Made by a program: the position numbers and the translations under genes. This document shows, piece by piece, positions 45,111-57,977 of a stretch of DNA of 64,000 nucleotides (position 1 is its first letter; each line of letters opens with the position of its first letter). The DNA comes from Cyclina sinensis (lineage: Eukaryota > Mollusca > Bivalvia > Venerida > Veneridae). A model generated the notes under the pieces. It searched no databases and had not been told where the DNA came from. It saw only the letters and a program-made list of their open reading frames with translations. Location of the stretch: positions 62,001 through 126,000 of the forward strand of contig JAAONU010000037.1 in assembly GCA_012932295.1 (NCBI GenBank), given 5' to 3'.

Positions 45111-46750
45111 TATTGCCTTATTTTTAAAATGTATGAAAAAGAAGTCAAATACAAATCTTGCATAACACTGGTAGAAAATAAAATCTACAGTCTGCGTGTT
45201 TATTAATGATCGGTCTAAGAGTTTCTAGCTATCTCAGTTTTATAGACGCTTTTGTATATTTTAAGAATGAGTTATGATAAAACATGTATATAACAATGGG
45301 CGAAATTACGGTAAACGAAAAAGCAAACTTTCGAAAACTACATGCATAACAGTTTAGGTTTGCACATGTTCTTGTATAAGACCAGCTGAGGATATTTCAC
45401 AAATGTAGCACTGAGTTAATCTTGAATTATTACCTTTTCCTGTCTTTTGACGCTGAAACAAATATCGCCCCAAATCTGTTTGTTTACAAACACTATATTT
45501 TATACGCTTCGGCCGAGCGGTCTTTTTCGTCCTCCTAAAGAAGCGAAATGAGGAAAATGATAATAACTGTTGTCCTCGAAATCTACAGTATTATCATATA
45601 TGAAGACATACCCCGGAAGATGACAATTATCCATTTAAATTGAACGAATATGTATGCGACATTTGGGAGTATGTTTCATAAATTATCAATGTATACATAC
45701 AGGTGTACATTGTCAGAACTCAGAGATTCGGTTGCATATATATGTGTTAATTGATGGTCAAGTGAGTGACATAGCAGACGGTAAAATTCTTAGCAGACGA
45801 TAAAAAATTACCAGAGATTGAAATTGATTACAATCCATATATTTGATAATATTTCTTTATAACACCATACAATAGATTCATTTACATTGCGTAAGATAAT
45901 ACGACTTTTGTATAGTATTATGGTGTTGATGTAGTTTTTCTGTTTTTGTTGAGTATAATCCAAAACGTATTTCTTCTACTAAAATACTCATTTTCTGGCT
46001 TATATAAAAAGTTGTTCTGACAGTTTGATGTTATTTGTCAGCAGGTATTTTGTTTTTAAATAAAGATAAGGTCACCAAATGAATTTGATATTAAATGGCA
46101 TGTGACTCTGAGGTTTTCGCTGATCCCGTGTATGGGTGATAGATTTGTGGGGAAAGTACAAAAAACTAGAACAGTATGTAGTTTTAGTTACCTAGATTGT
46201 TGGATAAATGGAATTATTAAAGAAAACATATTTTATAAAACAACTGAAGAAAAAGCCAAATTTTTTATGTTCATAGATAGGACTAACAGAATATTAATTT
46301 AGATAAAAGAATTTATTTATGAGGATGGTGAACTGCCAAGAGGAAGAAGATATTTTTTTTTGTTCTAAGAATGAATCTGAATTTGAATCTTCTTGTATTG
46401 TAGAACTTGTACACTTATCCCAGTCAAAATAAGCTTTTGATTCACTTTGTGTGTATCAATAATTCTTCTACTCAGTCTCAGTGGTAAACCTTTAAAGTGT
46501 GCAATTGACAAAATACCTTTCCAGAGACAAGGACATGATTATGTAGTCTATATGAATACTCTCTGCTGGATTAATAGTCTTGTTCTTCATACAAGTATTC
46601 TGAATGTTTTCATCAAGGAAAAAAGAACATTTTTCATTCTACACGGGTAATCAGCAAACTGATATAAAAGCAATGCCACTCGCTTTTGTTTGCAAACAGA
46701 ATGCTATTCACCTACTGGGAATATTAAAATCAGTTCATCTGCTCTACATT
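45111..46750. other. No recognisable gene
   Basis: AT-rich spacer. ORFs at 46102-46302 and 46447-46650 have no domain or splice support. Confidence 0.35.
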
Positions 46751-47556
46751 TTGTTTAAGCTTACCTGAGCCGTATGCTCATGTTGAACTTTTAGGTCAAT
46801 GTCCGTTGTCCGTCGTCTGTTGTCCGTCGGACGTTCACACTTAGTTTGTTAACACTCTAGTGGTTACATTTTTGTCTCAATTGTCATGAAACTTATCCAG
46901 GATGTTTATCCCAGTAATTACTCGGACGAGTTTAAATATTGATTACTTCGAATGAAAAACTACGTCACATGGCCCCAAGATAAATAAATCTCGTAAACAA
47001 TATAGCGGCTTCTTAATCATTCCAAATGTATTGACAATTGGTCAAGAAGGTTGTTTTATTGATTTCTATCTCAATTTTGAATATGGGTCATCTAGAGTCA
47101 AAAACTAGGTCGCTGAGCCCAAATATGGAATATCCTCGTTAACGCTCTAGAGGTTTTCAGTCGAAATGCTCTGAAAATTTGCCAGGAATGTTGCTTTATT
47201 GATTTCTAGCTGAGGTTTGAATATAGGTCATCTAGGATTAAAAATTAGATTAGAGAGGTCAGCCCAAATATCCTTGAAATTTATCAGAAAAGTTGCTTTA
47301 ATGAGTTCAAATATGGGTCATCTGGGGTCAAAAATTAGGTCATAGGGCCCTAATATGGAAAAAAACCTTGTTGACACTAGAGGTAACATTTTCTGTCCAA
47401 ATAACTTGAAATTTTACCAGAAAGGTTGTTTCAATAATTTCTAGGTAAGTTCGAACATGGGTCATCTCGGCTCAAATAACCAGGTCCGTGACGAATTTGT
47501 TAGAAGCAGTCATACTCAGGTGAACGATATAGGGCCATCATGGCCCTCTTGTTTTT
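46751..47556 (+). mobile_element. GCTCACCTGAG family, copy 3
   Basis: The head TTGTTTAAGCTTACCTGAGC and the tail CTCAGGTGAACGATATAGGG, then CCATCATGGCCCTCTTG, match copy 1. GTCCGTTGTCCGTCGTCTGT follows the head. Inner units repeat GGGTCATCTNGGNTCAAAAA about five times at ~115-190 bp spacing. No ORF of interest. Confidence 0.75.
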
Positions 47557-48116
47557 TGTGTTTTTTTCCCCTAGAAATACACTTTTGAAAAGTATAAAAT
47601 AAATTTTTTATCAGATATTGTGCAGTGTACAACTGTGCACACTTTCTTCTGAAACCCTGCGTTTGTTTTAATATAATCTCAGAAAAAGGGCGCCTGATCT
47701 GCACCGTGTTGGAAAAACCTGCCAAATCTATCGTCGGTACCGGCTGCCCATATGACCGTCGCTCTTGCAGAGGTTAGCAATTTTTAGCTTGTGGGAATAG
47801 TGTAAGGTACAGAGAGCATCCAATAATTTAAAAAAGTATATTATACGTAATGATCAAAATAAATGCCGGATAAGATATTTTTGTGTTGTTTCTTGTGTGT
47901 TGTTAAGGAGACCCATATTTATAGCTTTTTGACTGCATTTAAACCATCAAAAATCCCCATTTTAGACTTTTACGCGCTATTTTTCCCCACCCAATGGACT
48001 CTGACCCCCTTCCACCAAAAACTGAAAAAAAACACTACAATTTCAAAGACATTCCTTGTTCTTCTCAGTGCTGAGTGTATAGCACTGATACATTAGAAAG
48101 ACAATTAGTTATATTT
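47557..48116. other. No recognisable gene
   Basis: Nothing identified. The ORF at 47863-48096 lacks any domain. Confidence 0.3.
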
Positions 48117-48152
48117 GTGGGGGAGCGCGGGATCGAACTCGCGTTCCCTTGA
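48117..48152 (-). other. Isolated tRNA-like B box
   Basis: On the minus strand CGCGAGTTCGATCCCGCGCT is a T-arm with perfect B box and paired stem. No A box is found at tRNA distance, so this is a SINE or tRNA scrap. Confidence 0.3.
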
Positions 48153-48319
48153 GTTCATATTGTTGAGGTATAAAATATGAAGGACAATTAATATTACGTA
48201 CTTACCAATATTTTCATTCGTCTAGTATCTTAGTTATTTTGTTCACGTGTAAATGTATATTTTAGCAGTACTACTGATATATAAATTGTAATCTCTTCCT
48301 GGGGTGCAACGAAAGAAGA

Positions 48320-48366
48320 TCCATCCATCCATCCATCCATCCATACATACATCCCCATCCATCCAT
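48320..48366. repeat. ATCC tetranucleotide microsatellite
   Basis: ATCC repeated about six times, then ATAC and ATCC variants. Confidence 0.85.
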
Positions 48367-49347
48367 TGATTCATCTATTTATCCCTCTGTCTGCCTGTCT
48401 TTCAATCTATCTTTATACAAAATCTTTTTCATGTTTAACACTTTTAAACATAGAAGATGTCTTTCACAAACATACACTTTCAGATATACATGTACTGACA
48501 TTTCGATTTTCTTAAAATTTAGTTATCTCGACTTCCTTTGTTTTGTTACATATAGACACTGATATTATTAATCACAGTTTTTCAATTGGCTTGAAATACC
48601 TCAGATATGTGCCTTGTTTTCTAACTTGTCAGTCAATGAGTTCTGAGTGCAATGGAATGAAACTTTCCACTCTCATTAAATCCTGTATGAAAGTTACATG
48701 GACTTTTGTGGGTCTGAAAGCAGCTAAGAATGAGGCCCCTTAACTGACATTTTGTTTCAGATGTGAATTATCTAAGTACGTTTGTTCAATCTAAAATTAG
48801 GACTTTCTTTTTCTGTAATCAAGAATGTCCTTCGTGTATACAAATGAATATAAACATTTGCGAAAAAGCTCATCTATTGCACATGTTACAATTGAGTCCA
48901 TTGAAAAAGATGTAAAATACTTGATCTCGTAATCTTATTCATCAATTTACTCGCGAAATATTTTTTTTGTGTGTGTAAATAATTTGATAGCCGTAAGACA
49001 GATTTCAATGGCCAATGCTGGAGAAATCCTGTTCGGAATGCTGTAATTCATATAAAATATTACAGTAGCTGAGCAACAGATTTGAGTGAATTGCTGACAA
49101 ATGGTGAGAAATACAGTGAGAACTTGTAAATTTAGAAAAGTATGGATGATATGTAGGTGTGGACATTGAACTGACTGGCTGACTTAGGGGATTGTCTCAA
49201 AGTTATTTTTCATTATTATTAGTGTGCAAATTTCCAGAAATCTTAATCACCTCAAAGAATAAATATACAAACATTTTCCTCAAGATAGAATTATACGTCT
49301 TTATTTGAATATTGATTTACATTTCCTATTTATTGCCTACCTGCAAA
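48367..49347. other. No recognisable gene
   Basis: AT-rich spacer. The ORF at 48543-48743 has no domain. Confidence 0.3.
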
Positions 49348-50926
49348 TACACTCAACAAAATAAAGTTAGGGTCAAGACTTAGGCTCATAGATATTTTGA
49401 ATGCAAAAATGACCATAAAAAGTTAAATCGTGTTTTGCTTTAGACAAACCAGTGCTTGTGGAAATATGTGTTTATCTACCCGTAACAGCTCAATTATCCC
49501 GTGCAGGTTCGCATAGACACATCCACCCCTCAAAATCAGTTGAAAATCAAACGTGTAGAATAAAGTCAAAGTGACATGAGCAGGTTTTAATTTCAATTTT
49601 TGATTCAAATCACCTGTTACACTATAGAACTGATTAGAGTGAATAATCTCTGATGCCTAGAAGACACGTGTCGGAGGCTGAGACAGCCAGAGCAGTCGGT
49701 CGTCTGCTGGCTGGGCAAACGCAGCGCGAGGTGGCCTATGAGTATGGTGTTAACCAAAGTGTAATCCAACGACTTTGGCAAAAGTACCTGGACACAGGCG
49801 CCGTCAGAGTGGACGCCCAAGGTCAATATCTGCTCGAAAAGACCGAGCCGTCATTGTCCTGGCAAAACGCCATAGGTTTGACTCGGCTGTTGCTCTAAAT
49901 AGAGACTTCCAAACTGCTTCCGGTGTTCGAGTATCGGCACAAACATATCGCAACAGACTCCACGACGCTAATTTACGTGCTCACCGTCCAGTGGTACCTC
50001 CTCCTTTAACGCCAAGACACCGTGCGTTCCCGCCTGGAGTTTGCTAGCGATCACATTAACTGGCAACTCAGGAACTTTCGTAATGTGCTATTCACCGACG
50101 AGTCCAAATTTTGCCTGGACTTCCATGGTGGACGTCGGCGTGTATGGCGTCAGCGAAATGAGCGCTTCAGCGAGTGTTGCATATCCGAGCATGACAAGTT
50201 TGGTAGTAGCTCTGTTATTGTTTGCGCGGGTATTTCTTACGACGGGCGTACAAACTACCACGTGTTTGTTAATGGTACAGTTTTTGCTAGACGTTATATT
50301 GACGAGATTCTCAATTCAATATTGAGTCATTCCATATGCTGGTGCAATCGGACAGGAATTCTTGTTTATGGACGACAACGCTACAGCTCTCTGTGCTAGA
50401 ATCGTCAATCAGTACCTTGATGACCATGGTGTTGAACGTATGGAATGGCCAGCTAGGTGGTCAGACATTTACCCAATAGAATATGCCTGGGATATGGTGC
50501 AGCACCGTGTTTCCGCTCGACAACGTCAGCCGTCAACCAGAAATGAGCTGGTTGCTGCCTGTACTAAGGAATGGGGTCTCATACCACAAAAGGTCTCAAA
50601 AAACTCATACGCAGCTGCCAGACCCGTGTCAGAGAGGTTATCCGAGCACGAGGAGGTCATACCCATTTCTAAAATTTTACCAATTTCCGTATTTCTTATG
50701 ACAATCCGTTGTGTTTTCCAAACCTACCAAGTCTAAAACACTTTAAAACTGATGGGGGTTGTCTTTGAGGATAAATAGTTCTACTGTGTTTGTGAAACAC
50801 ACGTTTCTTTTAGTGTCAATTGATCACAGATATAATGAATTTTGTTGGATATAAACTTCAGCAAGTAAAAAAGGTATGTCTGCTGTCATAAATCCTTGAT
50901 CCTTAATATATTTTGCTGAGTATATA
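49348..50926 (+). mobile_element. Tc1/mariner-type transposon, degenerate
   Basis: Inverted termini TACACTCAACAAAATAAAGT (left, 49348) and, complemented on the right, TACTCAGCAAAATATATTAA, with the subterminal motif GGTCAAG/GGATCAAG conserved. Length ~1.58 kb is normal for the family. It belongs to a different lineage from the element at 43-45 kb but shares the CACTCAACAAAA start. Confidence 0.85.
49653..50700 (+). pseudogene. Tc1-like DD34E transposase, frameshifted
   Basis: Segments in order: MPRRHVSEAETARAVGRLLA with a helix-turn-helix (EVAYEYGVNQSVIQRLWQKY); after a shift near 49820, RKDRAVIVLAKRHRFDSAVA and VRVSAQTYRNRLH; after a shift near 50030, HINWQLRNFRNVLFTDESKF; after a shift near 50365, FMDDNATALCARIVNQYLDD and PIEYAWDMVQHRV. 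All three catalytic acids (TDES, DDN, PIE) remain, with 34 residues between the last two. At least three frameshifts inactivate it. Confidence 0.85.
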
Positions 50927-52117
50927 TCGACAAATAGCAGACGAAGAACCAAAACATATCTTTAGGTCTGACTTTCGTAGATGTTGTAGGAAGTCCAGTT
51001 TGGCTTACAAAGATATATTACAGTGTATGTGCTACAACTACGTTTCTACTAAACATTCTTGTTATTTGATCAGTCGCGACTTCCATATCTACAAATCTGC
51101 GAGAAACATCCATGATTTCAAAAACTGAATTGTACGTCAACTATCTCACAATCTAAATATTGTAAAGAAAATATTTTTTTCCAATTGTTGTTAATTCCAG
51201 TGCTTTGATTACTTTTTTTGCTGCGGATCAAAATTATTTTTTTGCGTGTGAATTTGCGGACGGAACAAAAGCTATAGAATAAGAATCGGAGTTTTGCCAT
51301 TAACAAAACAGCGCAAAATACTGCCATTTAGTAGTTAAAATAAAGAAGAACAAAATAAAAGAAATATAATCTAAATAATGTGTCCTATTAAAGCATAAAA
51401 AGTTGCAGGTGTTTTCGTTTATAATAGCGGCATCAGAGATATATGCGTTCTGTCACGACTTTTAATCATGTAGAAATAACATTTCAAATTGCAGAAACAT
51501 AACTTTATATCTTTTCCACTGTGAAATTACAAAAATAATTATTTCTTAACTTAATTTTTCTAAAGAAATACTTTGAAACGGCCCTCTAAGGTAACAGTGC
51601 CCTGTGGTATACCTTTTAGGACCCCAGCTGACCCTTACAGTTCTACGTGCATTCGGTAAGGTCAAATAGCTCCGCCCATTATGTTAAAGCTTGCGTGCTG
51701 TTTGGGGATATTCATAGCGTATGTACGGAGTAAACGGAAATAGCCGATTAGTTACGTTCTTAGTTACACGAGAATCGGGCGTGGATTTATGTAAATTGCT
51801 TGCACGCTTTCTTCGTGCTTGTTCCTTCGCTCACTATCATATAAATTCATGAAATCACAGCATGACTCTTAAATCTTATAACAATAAGTTTTACACACAA
51901 ACATTACCACGTGCTCTTTTGTTATATATAATTTAACTGCACTTCTTTGTTAAATCGTGTGAGGGGTGAGAGATCCGTCAGTAGAAGTTCTGCCTGCGCA
52001 TAATTCAGTTGTGAGCTCTTTGGTCAACCATACTGGAAAAGAAAGAGGACTTTATTGCTTTACAGCTAGTGAATAAAGGTAAGCTTGTTTAATTTATTTA
52101 ACAGGGGTTTCCTTATG
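50927..52117. other. No recognisable gene; possible untranslated exon at the right end
   Basis: Mostly unremarkable. Sequence near 52035-52079 ends GTGAATAAAG with donor GTAAGC and could be a 5' UTR exon, but no partner coding exon is convincing. A G+C-richer patch at 51580-51760 (TAGCTCCGCCCATTATG) might be promoter sequence. Confidence 0.25.
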
Positions 52118-52198
52118 AAAATTATAATTTTAATGTTCCTGACACGCACCTGCCTGGTATTGTCAGTATGAATTTTGGCAGTAATAAGTTGAAGTTTT
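52118..52198 (+). repeat. LINE 3' UTR fragment
   Basis: TTTAATGTTCCTGACACGCA, then CCTGCCTGG and TTTTGGCAGTAATAAGTTGA, nearly repeat the 3' UTR at 41927-41995. No coding part is attached. Confidence 0.65.
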
Positions 52199-53096
52199 AG
52201 TGTTTTTTTTTGTTTTTTTGTTTTTAATGTATGTATGTGCTCATATTTGTATTTTTGATTCCTAGCTTTTCATTGCTGTAAGGATGGACTATATTATTGA
52301 TTTACTTTAAATGTCTCTTGTAATTGCCTAAAAATATTGTTTTTTCCTTTTGCTTTCTGCAGTTCCTATCTGGAAATTTTCTGGCATTTGGTGCAAATTT
52401 GGGAAGAAAATGATTTTTCTTGGCAGTTGCTGTAATTAAAAAAAAAACACTTTCATACACCTTTTTGACAGGATAATGCATGCTGTTGATTTGTACTTTG
52501 TAAAAGTATTGCTATCCATGAATCAATCACTCTTTTGTTTTTACTTTTCCATATTTTTTCATGTTCTGTCAGTCAATATTTTACAGACAATGTCTCTTTG
52601 TGACCATGTGATGATCACGTATCTCAAGGGCATTATTATTTTTAGAGATTTTTATTTTCAGGGTAAAATGGTTCCTTCTACATTGTGAATAAGAACTGTT
52701 TGTGTGGAACTGCAATGTGTTGCCCTTTCTGCTGAAAAGATTTGTCATTATCAAGGACATAAGAGTGCTCTGTGATGATTCAATCCCCCAAGAAACGTGG
52801 GAGAGTGAAATTTAACAAAGCAAGTCTAATATTATTTTCTGCCATAAACATTTTCTCTTTTAGAGAAGAATTTTATTCAGTCCTAGAACAGAATTATGGG
52901 CCCTGTAGTAGGAAAAAATAGGTATTTCATCCTGTGCTGCTGTTAGCTCTAAAATACACAACTTTGTATTTATGAACCATTACAGATGCATTGGTAAGTT
53001 TTATAGTGGTGGACAAAAGTTTGTTGGTCCAAAACTACTACAGTCATTATGAATCTTAAATTTAAATGATTTGTTTTTTCTTGTTTCAGAAATCAT
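52199..53096. other. No recognisable gene
   Basis: T-rich spacer. The ORF at 52476-52688 has no domain. Confidence 0.3.
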
Positions 53097-53203
53097 CTTG
53101 AGACGTTTTCACAGGATTATACAAAGAAAAAACTCAGCAGGTGTAAATGGTGTACTTACAGAAAGTGTGTGTAGTCTACACAGATTAGAACTCCTAAAAC
53201 AAG
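53097..53203 (+). other. Splice-flanked block, possible exon
   Basis: The acceptor TTTTTTCTTGTTTCAG and the donor CAAG/GTTTGT bracket a block that is open in one frame (RRFHRIIQRKNSAGVNGVL, then TESVCSLHRLELLKQ). A second frame with RCKWCTYRKC stops before the donor. No family is recognised; offered as a weak candidate. Confidence 0.2.
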
Positions 53204-53259
53204 GTTTGTGAAAACATTTTGAGGCCTGTAATAATTATGTTGTTATTATAATAGAACTT

Positions 53260-53610
53260 TTACCTCACGTAAGCATATGCTCAAAGTGAGCTTTTATTGC
53301 TGCCCAATGTCCGGCGTCTATCTTCCATTTTTACATTGAAACTACTCCCCATCTTAAAGTTGATAAAACTTGACAGGAATATTCCTTATTACTGGAAGTT
53401 CTACCAAAGTTGTTCAAAGAATTGAATTTCTATGACAACAGAAAAAATCTTAGAATATCTTCTCTAAAACCACATGGCCTAGAACTAAGATACTTTACGT
53501 ACAGGTTTAACCAGAATTCCTCTACCAAGTTTGTTCAAATTATGCCCCTTGGGTCATTATAAATGGCACTGCCCAAGGGGTCATCCACTTTCCCCTCTTT
53601 CTATTGAGTA
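53260..53610 (+). mobile_element. GCTCACCTGAG family, copy 4 (truncated)
   Basis: The head TACCTCACGTAAGCATATGC, then TCAAAGTGAGC, is followed by CCCAATGTCCGGCGTCTATC and TTGTTCAAATTATGCCCCTT. The tail is missing. Confidence 0.65.
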
Positions 53611-54192
53611 AACAAGGATGATATTTTTTCTCTATGTATTTTTTTTCATCTACCTTAAGTAAATGTTTTCTGCCAGATATTTTGCTAAACAAAAAATTAA
53701 TGTGGTTTTATTTCTGAAAGGCTAACGTTAATTTTTGCTTTCATAATCGAATTTCGCTCATTTTTGTGCATTTTCGCGTTTCATAAGAGTGAATCAGAAA
53801 ACAAGGGTACGTTAACTACTTTCTGACTCTTTCCCCTCTTTCTTTAATGGTAAGGTCAGGCCGGCTTGAAGTTTTTTTTTAAATGTTTTTTTTTTTTTTT
53901 TGAGGCCCCGGATCCGGGTAACCCCGTTTATTTTCCCCGTCATAGGTTAAGAAGAGGTCGGAGAACCATCCTCAACTAACCTTACAAGAACAATAATATA
54001 ACATATTTATCTATAATTATCAAATTGTCAGTGGCATAAAAAAGGATATTCTTACAATATATATAACGGGGAAAAAGAACTAATTAAAGCACCTTTTGCC
54101 TCAGGGGCCAAATATATGCATAATGCAGCCATTAAGGTATCATATATCTGTAAGTGTAAAAAAGATTAAAATTTTAAAGTTGTAGGAAATTT

Positions 54193-56960
54193 TTAGGAAG
54201 AACATAAAAGATCTACAAGTGACCAATATTTTTGGTATTTGTCAACTTTAATTGTCTTACTAAAAATTGACGAGGCTAGCGTAAGGCTTTTTTTTAGACC
54301 TATCAAAGATGGTATGACCTGCTTTCTTTTACATAAAAACAAATATCTTTTCATTTCTATACATAACATATTATAGTGTTCGAAACCCTTTTTAGTAAAT
54401 CCAAGTATAAAGCATTTTCTGTCTATATTACAACTAGTAGATGTATTTTCAATAATTCTTTTTACATTTGTTATCAAAGCTTGGCTAATGTTACAATCCC
54501 AGAACAAATGAAGAAGTGTTTCATTTTCCATTTTACAAAAAGTACATAACTGTGTTGTTACTATATTCATTTTATACATCAGGAAATTTGTTCCTAAGAT
54601 TCTATGTATAATTCTCATTTGTAGCCACTGAAGATATGTATCATCAGTGATGTTAAATACCCAGGTATATATGTATTTCCACTGTAAATCTTCATTTTCA
54701 AAAATAGTATTCCACTTAGCTTCACATGTTGGCTTTTCTTTGTTCTGGATAAAAATACTATATATTGTTCGTTTACCTTTCATCTCCTGAAAAAAAGGCT
54801 TAAGATACAACGGTATTATGGGAGCAATGTATTCAGTTTCAATAAGTACTAAGTTCGTTTTAAACTGATGTAAGTTCAAAAAAATTTTGATAACATTCTG
54901 GAGCCCCAGATATGTTAAAAAATTAATTCTTACACCTGTTCTGTCTTCGAGTTGATTTCTGTCAATAAAATTCCCATCAGAAGTTAGAATATCTTTTACA
55001 AATCGAATACCTTTATCATACCATGATTTAATATACACAGGTTTACTACCAATAAGAAAATTTCTATTGTAGAAAAGGGGCAATTGTGAAAATTCAGTCA
55101 TATTCTGTATTTGTATTTTTTCAGTAACTTCTGAGTAAGCTCTCAGAACATCTTTCCAAAAGGAATTTTTAAGCCTTTTTAATACAAGGTCAGTATAGCA
55201 TTTACCACAATTAAATATCTTTTTGAAATCTATAACATTATTAAAAAACTGAAAACATTTACTGTTACCTGACGTAAGCATTCTTTTAATCCAAGTCAGT
55301 TTCAGACTTTTCATATGTGCAAAAATATCAATCATCTTTAACCCGCCCTCTGATAAACTTTTGACATGTACCGAGGCTTTAATTCTAGGTGGACCTTGCC
55401 ATACAAAATCAAAAAATAGTTTATTTATTACATGTAGCATGTGAGTATCTGGATTAGGTAAGGAAGTAAGCAGATGTGTCAAGAATGGCAGTAAGAGTGA
55501 CTTAACTACCGTAATTCTTCCAATTGGAGTTAGCTGCCTTCTCTTCCAGTACGAAATACTATTTTTGATTTTTTCAATTTTCTCTTTAAAATTAAGTTCT
55601 ACCAGTTTTTCTAAATCTACATGAAAAATAATTCCAAGGAGTTTAAAACTCCGCACTCCCCAATTTAATTTCCATTTTGTTTTAATGGACCTCGTGCTAT
55701 ATTTTAAAGAGCCTATCCATACAACATGCGTTTTGTCAAAATTAACCTTTAAGCCAGAATACAAAGCAAACTCATTCAGAACGTATAACGTAGTATTTAG
55801 AGACTTATCAGATCCATCTAGGAGTAAGGAAGTGTCGTCAGCAAACTGACTTATCTTATACTCTGTTTCGTTTATTTTTATACCATTTATATCTTTGCAA
55901 TTTCTGATTTTTAAAGCTAGAATCTCTACGCAAAGAATGAAAATATACGAACTTATTGGGTCACCCTGACGACAACCCCGTTCTACGGTGAAGAAGTTTG
56001 ATAAATATCCATTTAGCTGAACAGCAGTTTTTATATCTGTGTAAAAAATTGAAATCCATCTTTGAAAGTCTGGGCCGAAATTAAAAAAACTTAAAGTTTT
56101 CATAATAAAATCATGGGAAAGGGTATCAAAAGCCTTTTCAAAATCAATCATCATTAACAAACCAGGAATATTATTAATTTCTGCAAAATTCATTATGTCA
56201 TATAAAAGTCGTGTGTTTTCGCCTATAAATCTGCCTTTTATAAAACCTGTTTGATCTTTATTTATAAGGACATCTAGTACCGATTTTAACCTATTTGCTA
56301 TTGAACCTGATGCTAATTTATATACCGTATTGAGAAGAGTTATAGGGCGCCAGTTTTTCAAATATTGTCTAGGTTTGTTATCTTTTGGGATGCAAATTAT
56401 GATTCCTTGTTTTTGTGTTATTGATAATTCACCTTGTTCAAAAGCATGGTTTATAGCTCTCACAACAAATTTACCTATTTTCCCCCAGAATACCTTAAAG
56501 AAATTTGAAGAAAAACCATCAGAACCCGGACTTTTATCGTTATTCATATTTTTTAATGTTTCGGTGACTTCAGAATAAGTTAACCTTCCTTCTAGTTTTT
56601 TTGACTGGTTATTACTTAGCTTTGGAACAGTCATATTATTCAAATATCTATCCATATCAAAATCCGTGTATTGGTCAACTTTGGTATACAGATCTTTGTA
56701 AAATCTTTCCGTCTCTTTCAAAATATCTTGCTGAGCATATATCATATTGCCCTTTTCTTTTTGAATAAAGGGTATTGTTTTGTTAACAAAATTATGTGTT
56801 TCTAAGTTACAAAAAAAATGTGTTGCCTTTTCACCATTATCAATCCAATTTGCTCTGGATCTTACAAAATGTCCCTTCATTTTTTCCTTTCTTATATCTT
56901 GTAGTTCAGCCTGTAATAAAATTAAATTCTCTCTGTTTTCTTCACTAAAGTTTTCTTCTA
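54193..56960 (-). CDS. LINE ORF2, reverse transcriptase part
   Basis: An uninterrupted 895-residue frame from the ATG at 56880, with homologous sequence reaching back to ~56980. It copies element RNA at a nicked target. Motifs: RANWIDNGEKATHFF, NNDKSPGSDGFSSNFF, NWRPITLLNTVYKLAS, DQTGFIKGRFIGENTRLLYD, MMIDFEKAFDTLSHDF (first catalytic Asp), GCRQGDPISSYIF and FADDTSLLLDGSD (catalytic pair). The C-terminal part has LGTNFLMYKMN and a zinc-finger-like CTFCKMENETLLHLFWDC. Without the frameshift the full ORF2 would be ~1,260 residues with the endonuclease, a normal L1-clade size. Confidence 0.9.
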
Positions 56961-56978
56961 GTTTTTTGATTTCTGATA

Positions 56979-57977
56979 TTAAAAAAATTCTCTTGTTTTT
57001 TTAGTCTTGGTCTTATAACTAGAGTATGAAATTGTTTTTCCTCTGATTTCCATTAATAAAGTTTCTAAAAAAAGTCCATCATCTATAACAAATTGTATTT
57101 CTTCATCATAAATGTTTTTTAAGTTTGAAAGATTGTAAATCGGTAAGCAATATTGTTTTTTCACTTCTTCTATTTTTTCATTAATACAGTTTAAATAATC
57201 TACTTCGAGCAATAAAGAATTATTAAACTTCCAGAGGCCTTTACCATGTTCGACATTTGAAAGGTTTAAATTCAAAGTAATAATTGAGTGGTCTGACCTG
57301 TAACTAATATCAATATCACAATTTCTGACATTTGGAAGAAACCCTTCTGTTAATAAAAAGAAATCAAGTCTTCCTTGTTGGAATGGATTTGTTCTCCTCC
57401 ATGAATATTTTCTAATATCACCGTTTAGTTCTCGAAATGGGTCATATAAGTGTCTATCTCGCATTTCATCTAATAAGTAACTTCTAGCTTTTCTATTATT
57501 GTTAAGAGATTTATAATTACAATAATCTAACTCTATATTTAGGACAAAGTTAAAATCCCCATACCAGATATATTCCTGATTTCCTGTCTGGTCTATAATT
57601 TGAAAAATATTTTCATAGAAAGATGGCTTATCTATATTTGGCCCATAAATATTTATTAAAGTGAAGCATTTTGTCTGAACAAATAAATTTAAAATGACAT
57701 AGTTCCCTTCTGGATCGACCACGGAGTCTTGTATTTTTAAATCCAACTTACGGTTAAACATCACACCTACACCCCTTGAGTTTCCCCCACCATAGCTAAA
57801 AAAACAATCTGAGTTCCATTCATTGTAAACATGATTTTGCATATTTGGGGTAAAATGGAGGTCTTGTAAACAATAAATATCCGCATTTTTTTCCTTTAAA
57901 AAATTAAAAACATCATTTCGTTTCTCACTGTCGTGCAAACCTCGACAATTATATGAGATAATTCTTAACTCAGCCAT
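56979..57977 (-). CDS. LINE ORF2, APE endonuclease part
   Basis: 332 residues from the ATG at 57977 (an in-frame TAA lies just upstream). Motifs: IISYNCRGLHDSEKR, IYCLQDLHFTP (Asp where many relatives have Glu), GVGVMFNRKLDL, LINIYGPN, YGDFNFVL, RLDFFLLTEGFLPN and SYRSDHSIITLNL. These are the metal- and phosphate-binding blocks of APE-type endonucleases that nick target DNA. The frame is closed by TAA within a homopolymer (A7 on the plus strand, 56981-56987); one missing base explains the break from the reverse-transcriptase frame. Confidence 0.9.
   Translation of the reverse strand: MAELRIISYNCRGLHDSEKRNDVFNFLKEKNADIYCLQDLHFTPNMQNHVYNEWNSDCFFSYGGGNSRGVGVMFNRKLDLKIQDSVVDPEGNYVILNLFVQTKCFTLINIYGPNIDKPSFYENIFQIIDQTGNQEYIWYGDFNFVLNIELDYCNYKSLNNNRKARSYLLDEMRDRHLYDPFRELNGDIRKYSWRRTNPFQQGRLDFFLLTEGFLPNVRNCDIDISYRSDHSIITLNLNLSNVEHGKGLWKFNNSLLLEVDYLNCINEKIEEVKKQYCLPIYNLSNLKNIYDEEIQFVIDDGLFLETLLMEIRGKTISYSSYKTKTKKTREFF

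Noticed and set aside
48117..48152. tRNA gene
   Set aside because: Only a T-arm is present; no A box at the right distance.
52990..53006. 8-nt microexon (CAG, ATGCATTG, GTAAGT)
   Set aside because: Splice-like dinucleotides at this spacing arise by chance; no partner exon fits.
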